A stretch of DNA of 64,000 nucleotides from Mycolicibacterium agri (lineage in GTDB: Bacteria; Actinomycetota; Actinomycetes; Mycobacteriales; Mycobacteriaceae). The translations under genes were made by a program, and so were the position numbers. The notes beneath the pieces are model-generated. The model was given only the letters and a program-made list of their open reading frames with translations. It was not told the origin of the DNA and ran no database searches. How positions within the stretch are numbered: position 1 is the first letter of the stretch; each line of letters starts with the position of its first letter. The DNA is taken from NCBI RefSeq assembly GCF_002553505.1, contig NZ_PDCP01000012.1, positions 57,105 through 121,104 on the forward strand, read 5' to 3'. This document shows, piece by piece, positions 33,482-42,324 of this stretch.

Positions 33482-33905
33482 ATGTCCCTTCCCGCAGCAG
33501 CTCAGACCGGCGCCGAGGTCATGGCGCAATTCATCCCCGCTTCGCCGTTCGCCGCCAAACTGGGCGTCGTCGCCGAGGTGCTCGAAGGCGACGAGGTGCG
33601 GTTGCGGATGCCGTTCGACCCGACGAACGTGACGGTCGGCGACATGGTGCACGGCGGCGCGATCGCCACGCTGGCCGACATCACGGTGATGGCCGCCGCC
33701 TGCCGGCGCCGAGGTACCCGCCTCGCTGCGCGGTGTCACCACGTCGATGGCGATGCAGTTCCTGGCGCCGGCGCGGTCGACCGATCTCATCGGCGTGGGC
33801 CGTGTGCTGCGGCGCGGCAAGACGCTGGTCAACGTCGACGTCGACGTCGTGACGCCCGACGGTGAACCGGTGGCGAAGGCTATCGCCACCTACAAGATCG
33901 GCTGA
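33482..33905 (+). pseudogene. PaaI-type hotdog thioesterase gene with a frameshift
   Basis: The gene starts at ATG 33482 (MSLPAAAQTGAEVMAQ) and keeps a good hotdog-fold reading frame through GDMVHGGAIATLADITVMAAA. Near 33700 the frame breaks. The continuation, EVPASLRGVTTSMAMQFLAP to the stop at 33903-33905, is in another frame. Comparison with the expected AAWAGAEV junction suggests loss of two bases in the run of GCC/GG. Family members are usually 130-145 residues, matching the combined frames. It is either a real inactivation or a sequencing/assembly error. It lies between two copies of a dispersed repeat. Confidence 0.75.
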
Positions 33906-33933
33906 GCGGGCTGACGCGCGCTCGCCAGGCCCG

Positions 33934-34002
33934 CGAGCGTGCGCAAACTCCCGAATTTTGTCGGCGTGTCGGCCGCAGACACGCACGGTCGCCGCTACGG
34001 GG
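33934..34002. repeat. Dispersed intergenic repeat, copy B
   Basis: Second copy of the element at 33349-33417, same orientation. Its last 13 bases (CGCCGCTACGGGG) are the first part of the 19-bp unit amplified immediately downstream, so the tandem array seems to have grown from the end of this element. Confidence 0.65.
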
Positions 34003-34098
34003 AAGGGCCGCCGCTACGGGGAAGGACCGCCGCTACGGGGAAGGACCGCCGCTACGGGGAAGGACCGCCGCTACGGGGAAGGGCCGCCGCTACGGGGA
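33990..34098. repeat. 19-bp tandem repeat array (VNTR), about six units
   Basis: Units start at 33990, 34009, 34028, 34047, 34066 and 34085 with period exactly 19. The consensus is CGCCGCTACGGGGAAGGAC; the first and fifth units read GGGC at the end and the last is partial. It lies between the thioesterase pseudogene and the carbonic anhydrase gene. Open frames through it are artefacts of the repeat. There are no spacers, so it is not CRISPR. Confidence 0.95.
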
Positions 34099-34118
34099 GA
34101 GGTTTCCCGCTGCGCGGG

Positions 34119-34610
34119 TCAGGCCGTCACTTCCTTCAGCTTTCCGGTCGCCACATCGAAGACGAACCCGCGCAGGGACTCATGCTTGGTGACGAACGGG
34201 CTGGCCTTGATCCGCCGGATCGACTGACGCACATCCTCCTCAGGATCGGCGAACGACTCCGCCGCCCACTCCGGCTTGATGCCGGTCTCCTCCTGGATCT
34301 GCCGCTTGAACTCGTCGTCGGTGAACGTCAGCATGCCGCAGTCGGTGTGATGGATGAGGATGATCTCCCTGGTGCCCAGCAGCCGCTGACTGATCGCCAG
34401 CGAACGGATCTCGTCGTCGGTGATGACACCGCCGGCGTTGCGAATGACATGGGCCTCGCCGTCCTTCAGACCGAGGATCCGGTACACGTCGAGACGGGCG
34501 TCCATGCACGCCACCACCGCGACATGCTTGCTCGGCGGCATGGGCAGCGGGCCGGAGAAACTCTTCGCGTACTCCTCGTTGTTCTTCAGGTACTCGTCGG
34601 TCACCGTCAT
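34119..34610 (-). CDS. canA: Beta-class carbonic anhydrase
   Basis: This encodes 163 residues from ATG 34610. The zinc ligands and active-site pair are visible: C35, D37 and R39 in ACMDARLD, then His and Cys in HHTDCGML. Length and sequence fit the Rv1284-type enzyme of M. tuberculosis, which also neighbours cysD. It interconverts CO2 and bicarbonate. A longer frame to 34727 is rejected because it extends into the non-coding gap without homology. A tandem repeat array lies just beyond its 3' end. Confidence 0.93.
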   Translation of the reverse strand: MTVTDEYLKNNEEYAKSFSGPLPMPPSKHVAVVACMDARLDVYRILGLKDGEAHVIRNAGGVITDDEIRSLAISQRLLGTREIILIHHTDCGMLTFTDDEFKRQIQEETGIKPEWAAESFADPEEDVRQSIRRIKASPFVTKHESLRGFVFDVATGKLKEVTA

Positions 34611-34692
34611 TGGAGACTCCTGTTCGTCCGCACAGTGCACTCGCAAACAACCCGACGATAACAACACGGGCAAGCCGCGCCACGGGTCAGAA

Positions 34693-36585
34693 TCACGCCG
34701 ATTGTTGGAGATCGTAGACGGTGGCACCGCCGACCTCCACCGGTGTGAAGTGCGCTTTCACCCACGCGGTGATCTCGCCGGCCGCGCCGTGGTTGCGGTG
34801 CCCCGGCGGGCCGAAATGTCCACCGTCGATGAAATACCGCACTTCGTGGTTGGCGACGTAGTCCTGGAACTGCGCCAGCGTCGGCGAATTGTCACCGCCG
34901 GTGAACCCGCCGATCGCCATGATCGACGCGCCGGTGTTGAGTTCGAGGTCGCTGGCCAGAAACGAGCCGATTGTCGCTGCGGCCCAACGGTTGGCGCGTC
35001 CCTGCACCAACTCCGCCAGCGCGGCGTTGTCGACCATGTGGCCGCCCGGCCCGCCCGGTCCTGGCCCGAACGCGTGTCCCTTACTCGGCCCGGACATCGA
35101 GATCGGCCCGTTGTGCGGGGTCGCGACGGTTTCGACGGCATAGGCGGCCGGCGCTGCCGAAGCGAAAACGATTGCGCCCGCGGCCATGACGGCCACCGTG
35201 CGCCCGCGCCGCTGCGCGCCGACGACGAGCATCACCGCCGCGACCAGCGACCCGACGAGCACGATCCAGCGCAGCGCCGGCAGCCATTCGGGGGTTCTGC
35301 CCAACAGCACCCAGGCCCACACACCCGTCGCCGCCGACATCGTCGCCAGCACCAGCCGCGCCCACAGCCGCTCCCTCACCCGCCACAGCTCACACACCGA
35401 GATGCCCAGCACCGCAGCGATTCCCGGGGCCAGCGCGACCGTGTAATACGGGTGGATGGTGCCGTCCATGAAGCTGAAGACCGCTGCGGTCACGAGCAGC
35501 CAACCGCCCCAAAGCAGCAGGCTGGCGCGAACCGCGTCCGTGCGCGCGGCCTTCCGGGTCAACCACAGCGTCGCGGCCAGACCGATCAGCGCGGCGGGCA
35601 GCAGCCACGACGCCTCGGTGCCCATCGACATGCCGAACATCCGACCGATACCCGGCTCGCCGCCGAAGAACAGATTCCCCATCGCCCCGGGACCACCGTG
35701 CCCGCCGGGCGGTGGGCCAGGAGGACCGCCACCGGCTGGCCCACCATGGCCGATCATGCGTTGAAGCCCGTTGTAGCCCAGCGCCAATTGCAGCAGGCTG
35801 TTGTCGGTCGATCCGCCGATGTACGGCCGCGACTGGGCAGGCCACAGGCTCACCAGCGCCACATACCAGCCCGCCGATACGACCAGCGCGGCCGTGCCGA
35901 CCAGAAGTCTCCCGGCGCGCTGCCACAGCCCGACCGGTGCGGCGACCAGAAACGCCAACGCCAGGCCGGGCGCCACCAGGAACGCCTGCAACATCTTCGT
36001 CAGGAACGCAAAACCGAGCGCGCATCCGGCCAACGCCAACCACTTCGTGCCCGCCGTCTCGATCGCTCGCACGGTGAAGTACGCGGCGGCCACGAGCAGC
36101 AGCACGAGCAGCGCGTCGGGGTTGTTGTAGCGGAACATCAGCGCCGCAACGGGTGTCAGCGCCAGCACCCCGCCCGCGATCAGACCCGCCGCGGGACCGC
36201 TGCACCGTCGCACGGCCCCGAACAGCAAGGCAACGGCTCCGACACCCATCAGCGCCTGGGGCAACAGCATCGTGAACGGCGTGAAGCCGAAAAGCCTGCC
36301 GGACAACGCCATCACCCATAGCGCCGCAGGCGGCTTGTCGACGGTGATCGCATTGCCCGGGTCGTGCGAGCCGAACAGCCACGCGGTCAGGTTCTGCGTG
36401 CCCGCCTGTGCCGCCGCCGCGTAGTAGCTGTTGGTCCAGCCTGCCGAGCCCAGCCCCCACAGATACAGCACCGCGGTGGCCGTCAACAGCGCCAGCAGCG
36501 CGGGCCTGACCCAGCGAGGCTGGCGCTCCCGCACGTCATCTGACGCCGCGGGCGTCGGCGCGTAGGGGTCTGCGGTGATCGTCAT
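34693..36585 (-). CDS. GT39-family membrane glycosyltransferase 1 (ArnT/PMT-like)
   Basis: This encodes 630 residues with about 12 hydrophobic segments. The N-terminal loop after the first helix carries the family pattern WTNSYYAAAAQAGTQN and ITVDKPPAALWVMALSGRLFG, with the acidic residue expected to bind the polyprenyl-phosphate sugar donor. An unusual Gly/Pro/His-rich loop lies near residue 280-300 (positions about 35680-35755). The soluble C-terminal domain (LAQFQDYVANHEVRYFIDGG) faces outside. It belongs to a cell-envelope glycosylation cluster with the GT2-GtrA protein and a paralogue at 37932. The acceptor is unknown. Confidence 0.88.
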   Translation of the reverse strand: MTITADPYAPTPAASDDVRERQPRWVRPALLALLTATAVLYLWGLGSAGWTNSYYAAAAQAGTQNLTAWLFGSHDPGNAITVDKPPAALWVMALSGRLFGFTPFTMLLPQALMGVGAVALLFGAVRRCSGPAAGLIAGGVLALTPVAALMFRYNNPDALLVLLLVAAAYFTVRAIETAGTKWLALAGCALGFAFLTKMLQAFLVAPGLALAFLVAAPVGLWQRAGRLLVGTAALVVSAGWYVALVSLWPAQSRPYIGGSTDNSLLQLALGYNGLQRMIGHGGPAGGGPPGPPPGGHGGPGAMGNLFFGGEPGIGRMFGMSMGTEASWLLPAALIGLAATLWLTRKAARTDAVRASLLLWGGWLLVTAAVFSFMDGTIHPYYTVALAPGIAAVLGISVCELWRVRERLWARLVLATMSAATGVWAWVLLGRTPEWLPALRWIVLVGSLVAAVMLVVGAQRRGRTVAVMAAGAIVFASAAPAAYAVETVATPHNGPISMSGPSKGHAFGPGPGGPGGHMVDNAALAELVQGRANRWAAATIGSFLASDLELNTGASIMAIGGFTGGDNSPTLAQFQDYVANHEVRYFIDGGHFGPPGHRNHGAAGEITAWVKAHFTPVEVGGATVYDLQQSA

Positions 36586-36612
36586 CGTTTGGATTCCCTC
36601 ATGTTTGGCATG

Positions 36613-37875
36613 TCAGCGGTTTCGTCGCGGGTGGAACACCCAGCCGCGCAGCAGCAGGAACCGCACGACGGTGGCGATCAGGTTGGCCGCGACCACCACG
36701 ACGGCGTCGACGTAACGGCCGGAAGCGGGTATGAGCGCGTGCACGGCGGCCAGCGACCCGCTGGTGATGGCGAGCGCGATGCCGAACACGATGAGCCCCT
36801 CGACATGGTGCCGCCCGACCCTGCGACGACCGACCACGCCGAAGGTGAAGTGACGGTTGGCTGCGGTGTTGGCGATCGCGGTGACGAGCAGCGCGATCAG
36901 GTTCGCTGCCTGCGCGCCGAGCGGACCGTGCAGGATCATGAACAGCAGCAGATACGCAGCGGTCGAGGCGATCCCGACGGCGGCGAACCGCACCGAGTGC
37001 CGCAACAGTGACCCGGGTACAGCGTCGCGTGTCGAGCCGAGTTGCGCCGCAAGGGTGTGCACCGGGATGGTGCCTCTGGTGAAGCCGTGCAACAACCGGG
37101 CGATGCCCTTCAGATCCGCCTTCGCGGTGGCCACGATGTCGACCCTGCTGTCGGCGTCATCGACCCAGTCCACCGGCACCTCATGAATACGCAGACCGGC
37201 GCGTTCGGCGAGCACGAGCAGTTCGGTGTCGAAAAACCAGCCGGTGTCACTGATGTGCGGCAGCAGCCGATATGCCACGTCGGCGCGGACCGCCTTGAAT
37301 CCGCATTGCGCGTCGGAAAAACCGGCAGCCAGAGTCGATTTCAGAATCAGGTTGTAGCAGCGCGAGATGATCTCCCGCTTCGGCCCGCGCACCACGCGTG
37401 CGCCGCGCCCGAGCCGGGTGCCGATCGCGAGGTCCGAGTGGCCCGAGATCAACGGGGCGACCAGCGGGGCGAGCGCGGCAAGTTCGGTCGACAGGTCGAC
37501 GTCCATATAGGCCAGGACGGCCGCGTCGGATTTCGACCACACGGCCTGCAGCGCGCGACCGCGGCCCTTCTCCTCCAGTCGGACGAAGCGGACGTCGGGC
37601 AGCTCGGCGGCCAGCGCCCGGCCGATGCGCGGCGTGTCGTCGACGCTGGCATTGTCGGCGATCGTGATGCGGGCCGGAAACGGGAACTCTTCGCGCAGGT
37701 GGCGGTGCAGGCGATACACCGAGTCGGCCAGCGCGGCTTCCTCGTTGTAGACCGGGATCACCACATCGAGCACGGGCACGCCCGCGGCGCGCGCCACGAT
37801 CGCCGCATTCGGCCGTGGCTCGAAGCGGGCCCGTGGGCCTGCGCTGGCGTCGGGTTGTACGGCGATGTCGGTCAT
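36613..37875 (-). CDS. Bifunctional GT2 glycosyltransferase / GtrA-like membrane protein
   Basis: This encodes 420 residues. Residues about 35-270 form a GT2 domain of the polyprenyl-phosphate sugar synthase type (VVIPVYNEEAAL, AYMDVDLSTEL with the DxD metal site, CGFKAVRADVAYRLLP). Residues about 285-415 are a GtrA-like domain with four membrane helices (FAAVGIASTAAYLLLFMIL, NTAANRHFTFG). The first domain would charge the lipid carrier and the second may flip or anchor it, giving donor to the flanking GT39 enzymes. It sits between the two GT39 genes on the same strand, 27 and 56 bases away. Confidence 0.9.
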   Translation of the reverse strand: MTDIAVQPDASAGPRARFEPRPNAAIVARAAGVPVLDVVIPVYNEEAALADSVYRLHRHLREEFPFPARITIADNASVDDTPRIGRALAAELPDVRFVRLEEKGRGRALQAVWSKSDAAVLAYMDVDLSTELAALAPLVAPLISGHSDLAIGTRLGRGARVVRGPKREIISRCYNLILKSTLAAGFSDAQCGFKAVRADVAYRLLPHISDTGWFFDTELLVLAERAGLRIHEVPVDWVDDADSRVDIVATAKADLKGIARLLHGFTRGTIPVHTLAAQLGSTRDAVPGSLLRHSVRFAAVGIASTAAYLLLFMILHGPLGAQAANLIALLVTAIANTAANRHFTFGVVGRRRVGRHHVEGLIVFGIALAITSGSLAAVHALIPASGRYVDAVVVVAANLIATVVRFLLLRGWVFHPRRNR

Positions 37876-37931
37876 GAGTCCAATCGTCGGGGTGCAGTCT
37901 GTTGAGGCTATTGGTCGAAGCTATGTGTCAG

Positions 37932-39818
37932 CTATGAGTTCTTCGGGCCCCGCGTCAGGTCGTAGATGATCGCGCGGTCGATCGTCATCGGTGTGAAGTG
38001 TGTCTCGACCCAGTCGGCGATCGCGGTCGCTTCGCGACTGCCCGACGACGCCGCACCCCAGCGCCCGAACGTCAGACGGCCGCGGATGAAGTAGTGGATG
38101 TCGTTGTCGGCGACATACCGCTGGAACTCTGCCAGTGTCGGCGAGGGATCCGTTCCGTTGAAGCCGCCGACCGCCATGACGGGCGCGCCGGTGGCCAACT
38201 GGTAGCCGGCCGCGTTGTTGGAGCCGAGCGCGGCGGCGACCCACGTGTAGTCGTCCGCGTCGGCGGCGAGCGTCGCGGTCAAGCCGGGTCCGGGAGTCGA
38301 CGCGTTCAACAGGCCGCCGGGCCCCATCGGTGAAAAGCGATGCCGGGCAGGCCCGACCGACGGTATCGCGCCGGTGTGCGGAGTCGCGGCGGTCGCGACT
38401 GCGTACGCCGCTGGCGCCGCCAGGGAGACCACAACAGCAAGAGCGGCCACCGCCCGCGCGCTCGTCGCGCCGAGTTGTCCGGAAACGAGCAGCAGGGTCG
38501 CGGCGGCCACTCCCCCGACGGCGACGACGGCGCGCAGCCATGGCAGCCATCCGTCCGCGCGGGACAGCAGCACGCACGCCAGCACCGCCGTGACCAACAC
38601 GATGCCAGCGAGGGCGGTCGCCGCGGGCGGGCAAAACCGGTGGCGCCACAACAAGGTTGAACCGATACCGACGACGGCTCCGATCGCCGGTGCGAGCGCC
38701 ACCGTGTAGTACGGGTGCACGATGCCGTTCATGAGACTGAACACCACCGCGGTGACCAGCAGCCAGCCACCCCAGATGATCGACGCGGCGCGGGTCGTAT
38801 CGGTTCTCGGTGCGCGCCGGGTGGACACCGCGATGGCCGCCAGGCAGATCACCGCCGCGGGCAGCAGCCACGCGATGTCCGCGCCCATCGCATGCCCGAA
38901 CAGACGTGCCCAGCCGACGTCGAAGTTCATGTTGCCGAGTCCGCCGGGCTCGTCGCCGGTCAATCGCCCGATTCCGTTGTAGCCCAACGTCAGTTCCAGG
39001 ATGCTGTTGTGCTGCGATCCGCCGATGTAGGGTCGCGAGTCCGACGGCCACACCTCCACCAGCAGCAGGTACCACCCGGCGGAGACCACCATCGCCACGG
39101 CGAAGACGGCGATGTCGAGCAGCCGACGACGCAGGGGTCGGTGGCCCGCCACCGCATACGCCGCGACGAATCCCGGCAGGACCAGAAACGCCTGCATCAT
39201 CTTCGCCAGGAATCCGAACCCGACCGCAACACCAGCGCCGACCAACCACCAACGGCTGCTGTCTTTTTCGCATGCTCGCTGGGTGCAGTACGCAGCGATC
39301 ACGAGCAGGAGGACCAGCAGCGCGTCCGGGTTGTTGAACCGGAACATCAGGGCCGCGACCGGTGTCAACGCCATCACAGCGCCCGCCAGCAGCGCGGCGG
39401 CCGGTCCGCTGACGCGTCGGACGGCGGCGTACAGTACGGCGACCGCCGCCACACCCTCGAGGGCCTGCGGCACCAGGATGCTCCACGGGTTCAGCCCGAA
39501 GATGCGCACCGAGACGTCCATGATCCACAGCGCGGCCGGAGTCTTGTCGACGGTGATCGCGTTGGCGGCGTCACTGGATCCGAACAGCATGGCCGTCCAG
39601 TTGCTCGCCCCGGCCTGCGCTGCGGCCGAGTAGAAGCCGTTGGCCCACCCGCTGGCCGACAGGTCCCACAGGTACAGCACGGCGGTCGACACCAGCAACG
39701 CACCCAGCGCAGCCCTGTGCGGCCACCCGTCAAATCGCATGCCTGAGGCCGATTTTTGTTCGATCGAAGCGTCCCGGCCTTCGCGTGGGCTCAGTTCGGC
39801 CTCGAGAAGCGGGGTCAC
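37932..39818 (-). CDS. GT39-family membrane glycosyltransferase 2 (paralogue)
   Basis: This encodes 628 residues with the same layout as the enzyme at 34693: an N-terminal loop with WANGFYSAAAQAGASN and ITVDKTPAALWIMDVSVRIFG, about 12 membrane segments and a C-terminal soluble domain (LAEFQRYVADNDIHYFIRG). It lacks the Gly/Pro-rich loop of the first paralogue. It is downstream of the two-component system (22 bases after the kinase stop), so the TrcRS-like system and the glycosyltransferases may be one transcription unit. Donor and acceptor are unknown. Confidence 0.88.
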   Translation of the reverse strand: MTPLLEAELSPREGRDASIEQKSASGMRFDGWPHRAALGALLVSTAVLYLWDLSASGWANGFYSAAAQAGASNWTAMLFGSSDAANAITVDKTPAALWIMDVSVRIFGLNPWSILVPQALEGVAAVAVLYAAVRRVSGPAAALLAGAVMALTPVAALMFRFNNPDALLVLLLVIAAYCTQRACEKDSSRWWLVGAGVAVGFGFLAKMMQAFLVLPGFVAAYAVAGHRPLRRRLLDIAVFAVAMVVSAGWYLLLVEVWPSDSRPYIGGSQHNSILELTLGYNGIGRLTGDEPGGLGNMNFDVGWARLFGHAMGADIAWLLPAAVICLAAIAVSTRRAPRTDTTRAASIIWGGWLLVTAVVFSLMNGIVHPYYTVALAPAIGAVVGIGSTLLWRHRFCPPAATALAGIVLVTAVLACVLLSRADGWLPWLRAVVAVGGVAAATLLLVSGQLGATSARAVAALAVVVSLAAPAAYAVATAATPHTGAIPSVGPARHRFSPMGPGGLLNASTPGPGLTATLAADADDYTWVAAALGSNNAAGYQLATGAPVMAVGGFNGTDPSPTLAEFQRYVADNDIHYFIRGRLTFGRWGAASSGSREATAIADWVETHFTPMTIDRAIIYDLTRGPKNS

Positions 39819-39840
39819 CGGTCAAGCATCGTCGGCGCGG

Positions 39841-41451
39841 CTAGGCGCCCGATTTGGCCTCGCTGTGGCTTGGCTGTGAATTGACGGGTAGCCGCACCAC
39901 GAATTCGGTTTTGCCGGGACCGCTGTGCAGGTCGATGGTGCCGCCGTGGGCCCGCACCACCGCCGCGACGATCGCCAGGCCGAGTCCAGTGCTGCCGCCG
40001 CGGCGCGAGCGCGACGAATCGCCGCGCGCGAACCGCTGAAACACCTCGGGCTGCAGCCATCTCGGAATGCCGGGACCGTCGTCGGTCACGGTCAGCACCG
40101 CGGTTCCGTCTTCGACCGTCAGCGCGGTGGTGACGGATGTGCCCGGCGGGGTGTGAGTGCGCGCATTGGCGAGCAGGTTGGCCAACACCTGATGCAGCCG
40201 AGCTTCGTCGCCCCTGATGACGACGGGCTCCTCGGGCAGGTCGAGTGACCACTTGTGCTCCGGCGCGGCGATGTGGGCGTCGCTGGCGGCGTCGACGACG
40301 AGCCGGGTCAGGTCGACCCGCTCGTGCTCAAGTGGTCGGCCGGTGTCGAGCCGGGCCAGCAGGAGCATGTCCTCGACCAGTTGGGTCATCCGCTCGGTTT
40401 CGGACTGCACGCGGCTCATCGCGTGCGCGACGTCGTCGGGCAACGCTTCTTGTTTGCGTTGCGCGAGTTCGGTGTAGCCGCGGATGGCCGCCAACGGTGT
40501 GCGCAGCTCATGGCTGGCGTCGGCGACGAACTGCCGGATCCGAGTCTCGCTCGCATGTCGTGCAGCCAGTGCGCCCGCGATCCGATCCAGCATGCGGTTC
40601 AGCGACGACCCGAGTTGACCGATTTCGGTGTGCGCGCTCGCCGGATCCACCTTGACGATCGGGGTGGGCAGGCGAACCTCGCCGCGGTCCAGTTCGAGAT
40701 CGGCGACTTGCCGCGCGGCCGCCGAGACGCGTGACAGCGGTTGGAGTTGGCGCCGAATGATCAGGATGCCCGCCGTTGCCGCGGCGCCGAGCACGACCAC
40801 ACCGACCACGCAGAACATCACCAGCACGGACAGCAGGGTGTCGTCGACGTCGGAGGTCGGCAGCCCGGTGACGATGGCCTCCTGCGGTCCTCGCGAGTGG
40901 TTGGCGATGACCCGGTACCGGCCGAGGCCGTCGAGTTCGACGGTCACCGGGTGGCGGTTCGGCGCCAGCTCGGCAAGCTGCTGCGCGGCTTTCGCGCTGA
41001 TTTCGGCCCGAGCGCCGTCGGCGGTGATGACGCCGGCGTCGACGGGTCGGCCCTGATCGATGACAGCGCCGACGGTGCGGGTGGCTTGTCCGGGCGCGTT
41101 GAGGAATGCGGGGCCGGGGCCGTCGTCTTCGCGAATGATGATGCGGCGCGGGAAGTCCGGCCGTCCGATGCCCGTCCCCGGCGGTGGCCGATGTGGCCCG
41201 AAGCCCGGCGGGGGCGGCGGGCCCAGCTCGTAGATGATGGCCGAGCGACGCCCCGCCTCGATCACCTGCTGGTCTAGCTGATGCATCAAAAAGCGTTGCA
41301 GCGCAAACTCTGTCGCGACACCGATGCCCGCGCACACCACCGCCAGCAGAACTATCTGGGTGACCAGCAGGCGGGCCCGCAGCGACCAGGTCCGCGGTGA
41401 TCGGAGCCGAGTCAACAGGCCTGGACGCTCAGCTGGCGGGTTTGAGGACAT
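39841..41451 (-). CDS. Two-component sensor histidine kinase (TrcS-like)
   Basis: This encodes 536 residues. A first membrane helix covers about 22-45, an external sensor domain with a Pro/Gly-rich stretch (PPPPPGFGPHRPPPGTG) runs to about 205, and a second helix covers about 206-232. A HAMP linker leads to the dimerisation domain with phospho-acceptor H314 in SHELRTPLAAIRGYTE. The ATPase has NLLANARTHTPPG, DDGPGIP and GSTGLGLAIV. The gene start overlaps the response-regulator 3' end by 23 bases. Layout and length resemble TrcS of M. tuberculosis; the assignment is by eye. Confidence 0.9.
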   Translation of the reverse strand: MSSNPPAERPGLLTRLRSPRTWSLRARLLVTQIVLLAVVCAGIGVATEFALQRFLMHQLDQQVIEAGRRSAIIYELGPPPPPGFGPHRPPPGTGIGRPDFPRRIIIREDDGPGPAFLNAPGQATRTVGAVIDQGRPVDAGVITADGARAEISAKAAQQLAELAPNRHPVTVELDGLGRYRVIANHSRGPQEAIVTGLPTSDVDDTLLSVLVMFCVVGVVVLGAAATAGILIIRRQLQPLSRVSAAARQVADLELDRGEVRLPTPIVKVDPASAHTEIGQLGSSLNRMLDRIAGALAARHASETRIRQFVADASHELRTPLAAIRGYTELAQRKQEALPDDVAHAMSRVQSETERMTQLVEDMLLLARLDTGRPLEHERVDLTRLVVDAASDAHIAAPEHKWSLDLPEEPVVIRGDEARLHQVLANLLANARTHTPPGTSVTTALTVEDGTAVLTVTDDGPGIPRWLQPEVFQRFARGDSSRSRRGGSTGLGLAIVAAVVRAHGGTIDLHSGPGKTEFVVRLPVNSQPSHSEAKSGA

Positions 41452-42169
41452 ACCCGGCCCCGCGCAATGTGTGGATCATCGGCGCCCGGCCGCTATCAAT
41501 CTTCTTGCGGAGATAGGACACATACAGCTCGACGATATTGGACCGGCCGCCGAAGTCGTAGCTCCACACCCGGTCCAGGATCTGCGCCTTGGACAGCACC
41601 CGCTTGGAGTTGCGCATCATGAACCGCAGCAGCTCGAATTCGGTGGCGGTCAACGAGATCGGATCTCCGCCACGGGTGACCTCGTGGCTGTCCTCGTCGA
41701 GTACGAGGTCGCCGACGACGAGTTTGGCGCCGCCTGCCTCACTGGCAACTCCGGTGCGACGGAGCAGCGCGCGCAGCCGCAGCACGACCTCTTCGAGGCT
41801 GAACGGCTTGGTGACGTAGTCGTCGCCGCCGGCGGTGAGTCCGGCGATGCGATCCTCGACCGAATCCTTGGCCGTCAGCAGCAGCAGGGGCAGGCGCGGA
41901 ATCCGCTCGCGCAGCTTGCGCAGCACCTCGAGGCCGCTCATGTCGGGGAGCATGACGTCGAGCACGACCACATCGGGCGGGTTGTCCTTGGCGAGCGCGA
42001 TCGCGGTGGCCCCGTCGCCCGCGGTCGCGATCTCCCAGCCTTCGTAGCGAAGCGCCATCGACACCAGCTCGGCGAGCACCGGTTCGTCGTCGACGACGAG
42101 CACATGGATCGGTTTGCCGTCGGTGCGGCGCATCACCGTGCGTTCGGGTTCGTTGCCGTTCCCGCTCAC
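41429..42169 (-). CDS. OmpR/PhoB-family response regulator (TrcR-like)
   Basis: This encodes 246 residues. The receiver domain (about 20-135) has the acidic pocket D27/D28, the phospho-acceptor D71 in VVLDVMLPD and the Lys in VTKPF. The C-terminal winged helix (about 150-245) includes LTATEFELLRFMMRNSKRVLSK and VELYVSYLRKKID. It pairs with the overlapping kinase gene downstream. Three direct CTGTG repeats at 11-bp steps lie upstream of its start and may be its own or a PhoP-type binding site. A second in-frame ATG (codon 13) is an alternative start. Confidence 0.92.
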   Translation of the reverse strand: MSGNGNEPERTVMRRTDGKPIHVLVVDDEPVLAELVSMALRYEGWEIATAGDGATAIALAKDNPPDVVVLDVMLPDMSGLEVLRKLRERIPRLPLLLLTAKDSVEDRIAGLTAGGDDYVTKPFSLEEVVLRLRALLRRTGVASEAGGAKLVVGDLVLDEDSHEVTRGGDPISLTATEFELLRFMMRNSKRVLSKAQILDRVWSYDFGGRSNIVELYVSYLRKKIDSGRAPMIHTLRGAGYVLKPAS

Positions 42170-42225
42170 ACGCCTCCGTTCGTCATGCCCACGGACACAT
42201 TATTCGCCTACGCCGTTAGCGCCGG

Positions 42226-42252
42226 CTGTGCCATTTCTGTGTGCCAGCTGTG
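42226..42252. promoter_or_regulatory. Three CTGTG direct repeats at 11-bp spacing
   Basis: CTGTG occurs at 42226-42230, 42237-42241 and 42248-42252, one helical turn apart, in the 155-bp gap between the response regulator and the divergent gene at 42325. The third copy is within GCTGTGA, the mycobacterial PhoP half-site. An inverted TCACAGC follows at 42286-42292. Direct repeats at 11-bp steps are what OmpR-type dimers bind. Confidence 0.55.
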
Positions 42253-42324
42253 AGGCATGCGCCGCTGAGCCGACATCCAGCTCATTCACAGCCCGCACAC
42301 ATGTCTTGCCTGCACATTGGACCG

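Noticed and set aside
33990..34098. CRISPR-like array
   Set aside because: Units of 19 bp abut directly with no variable spacers and there are no cas genes; it is a minisatellite.
33939..34661. Open frame of 240 codons across the VNTR
   Set aside because: It is made by the repeat (RRYGEGPPLRG repeats) and then runs antisense to canA.
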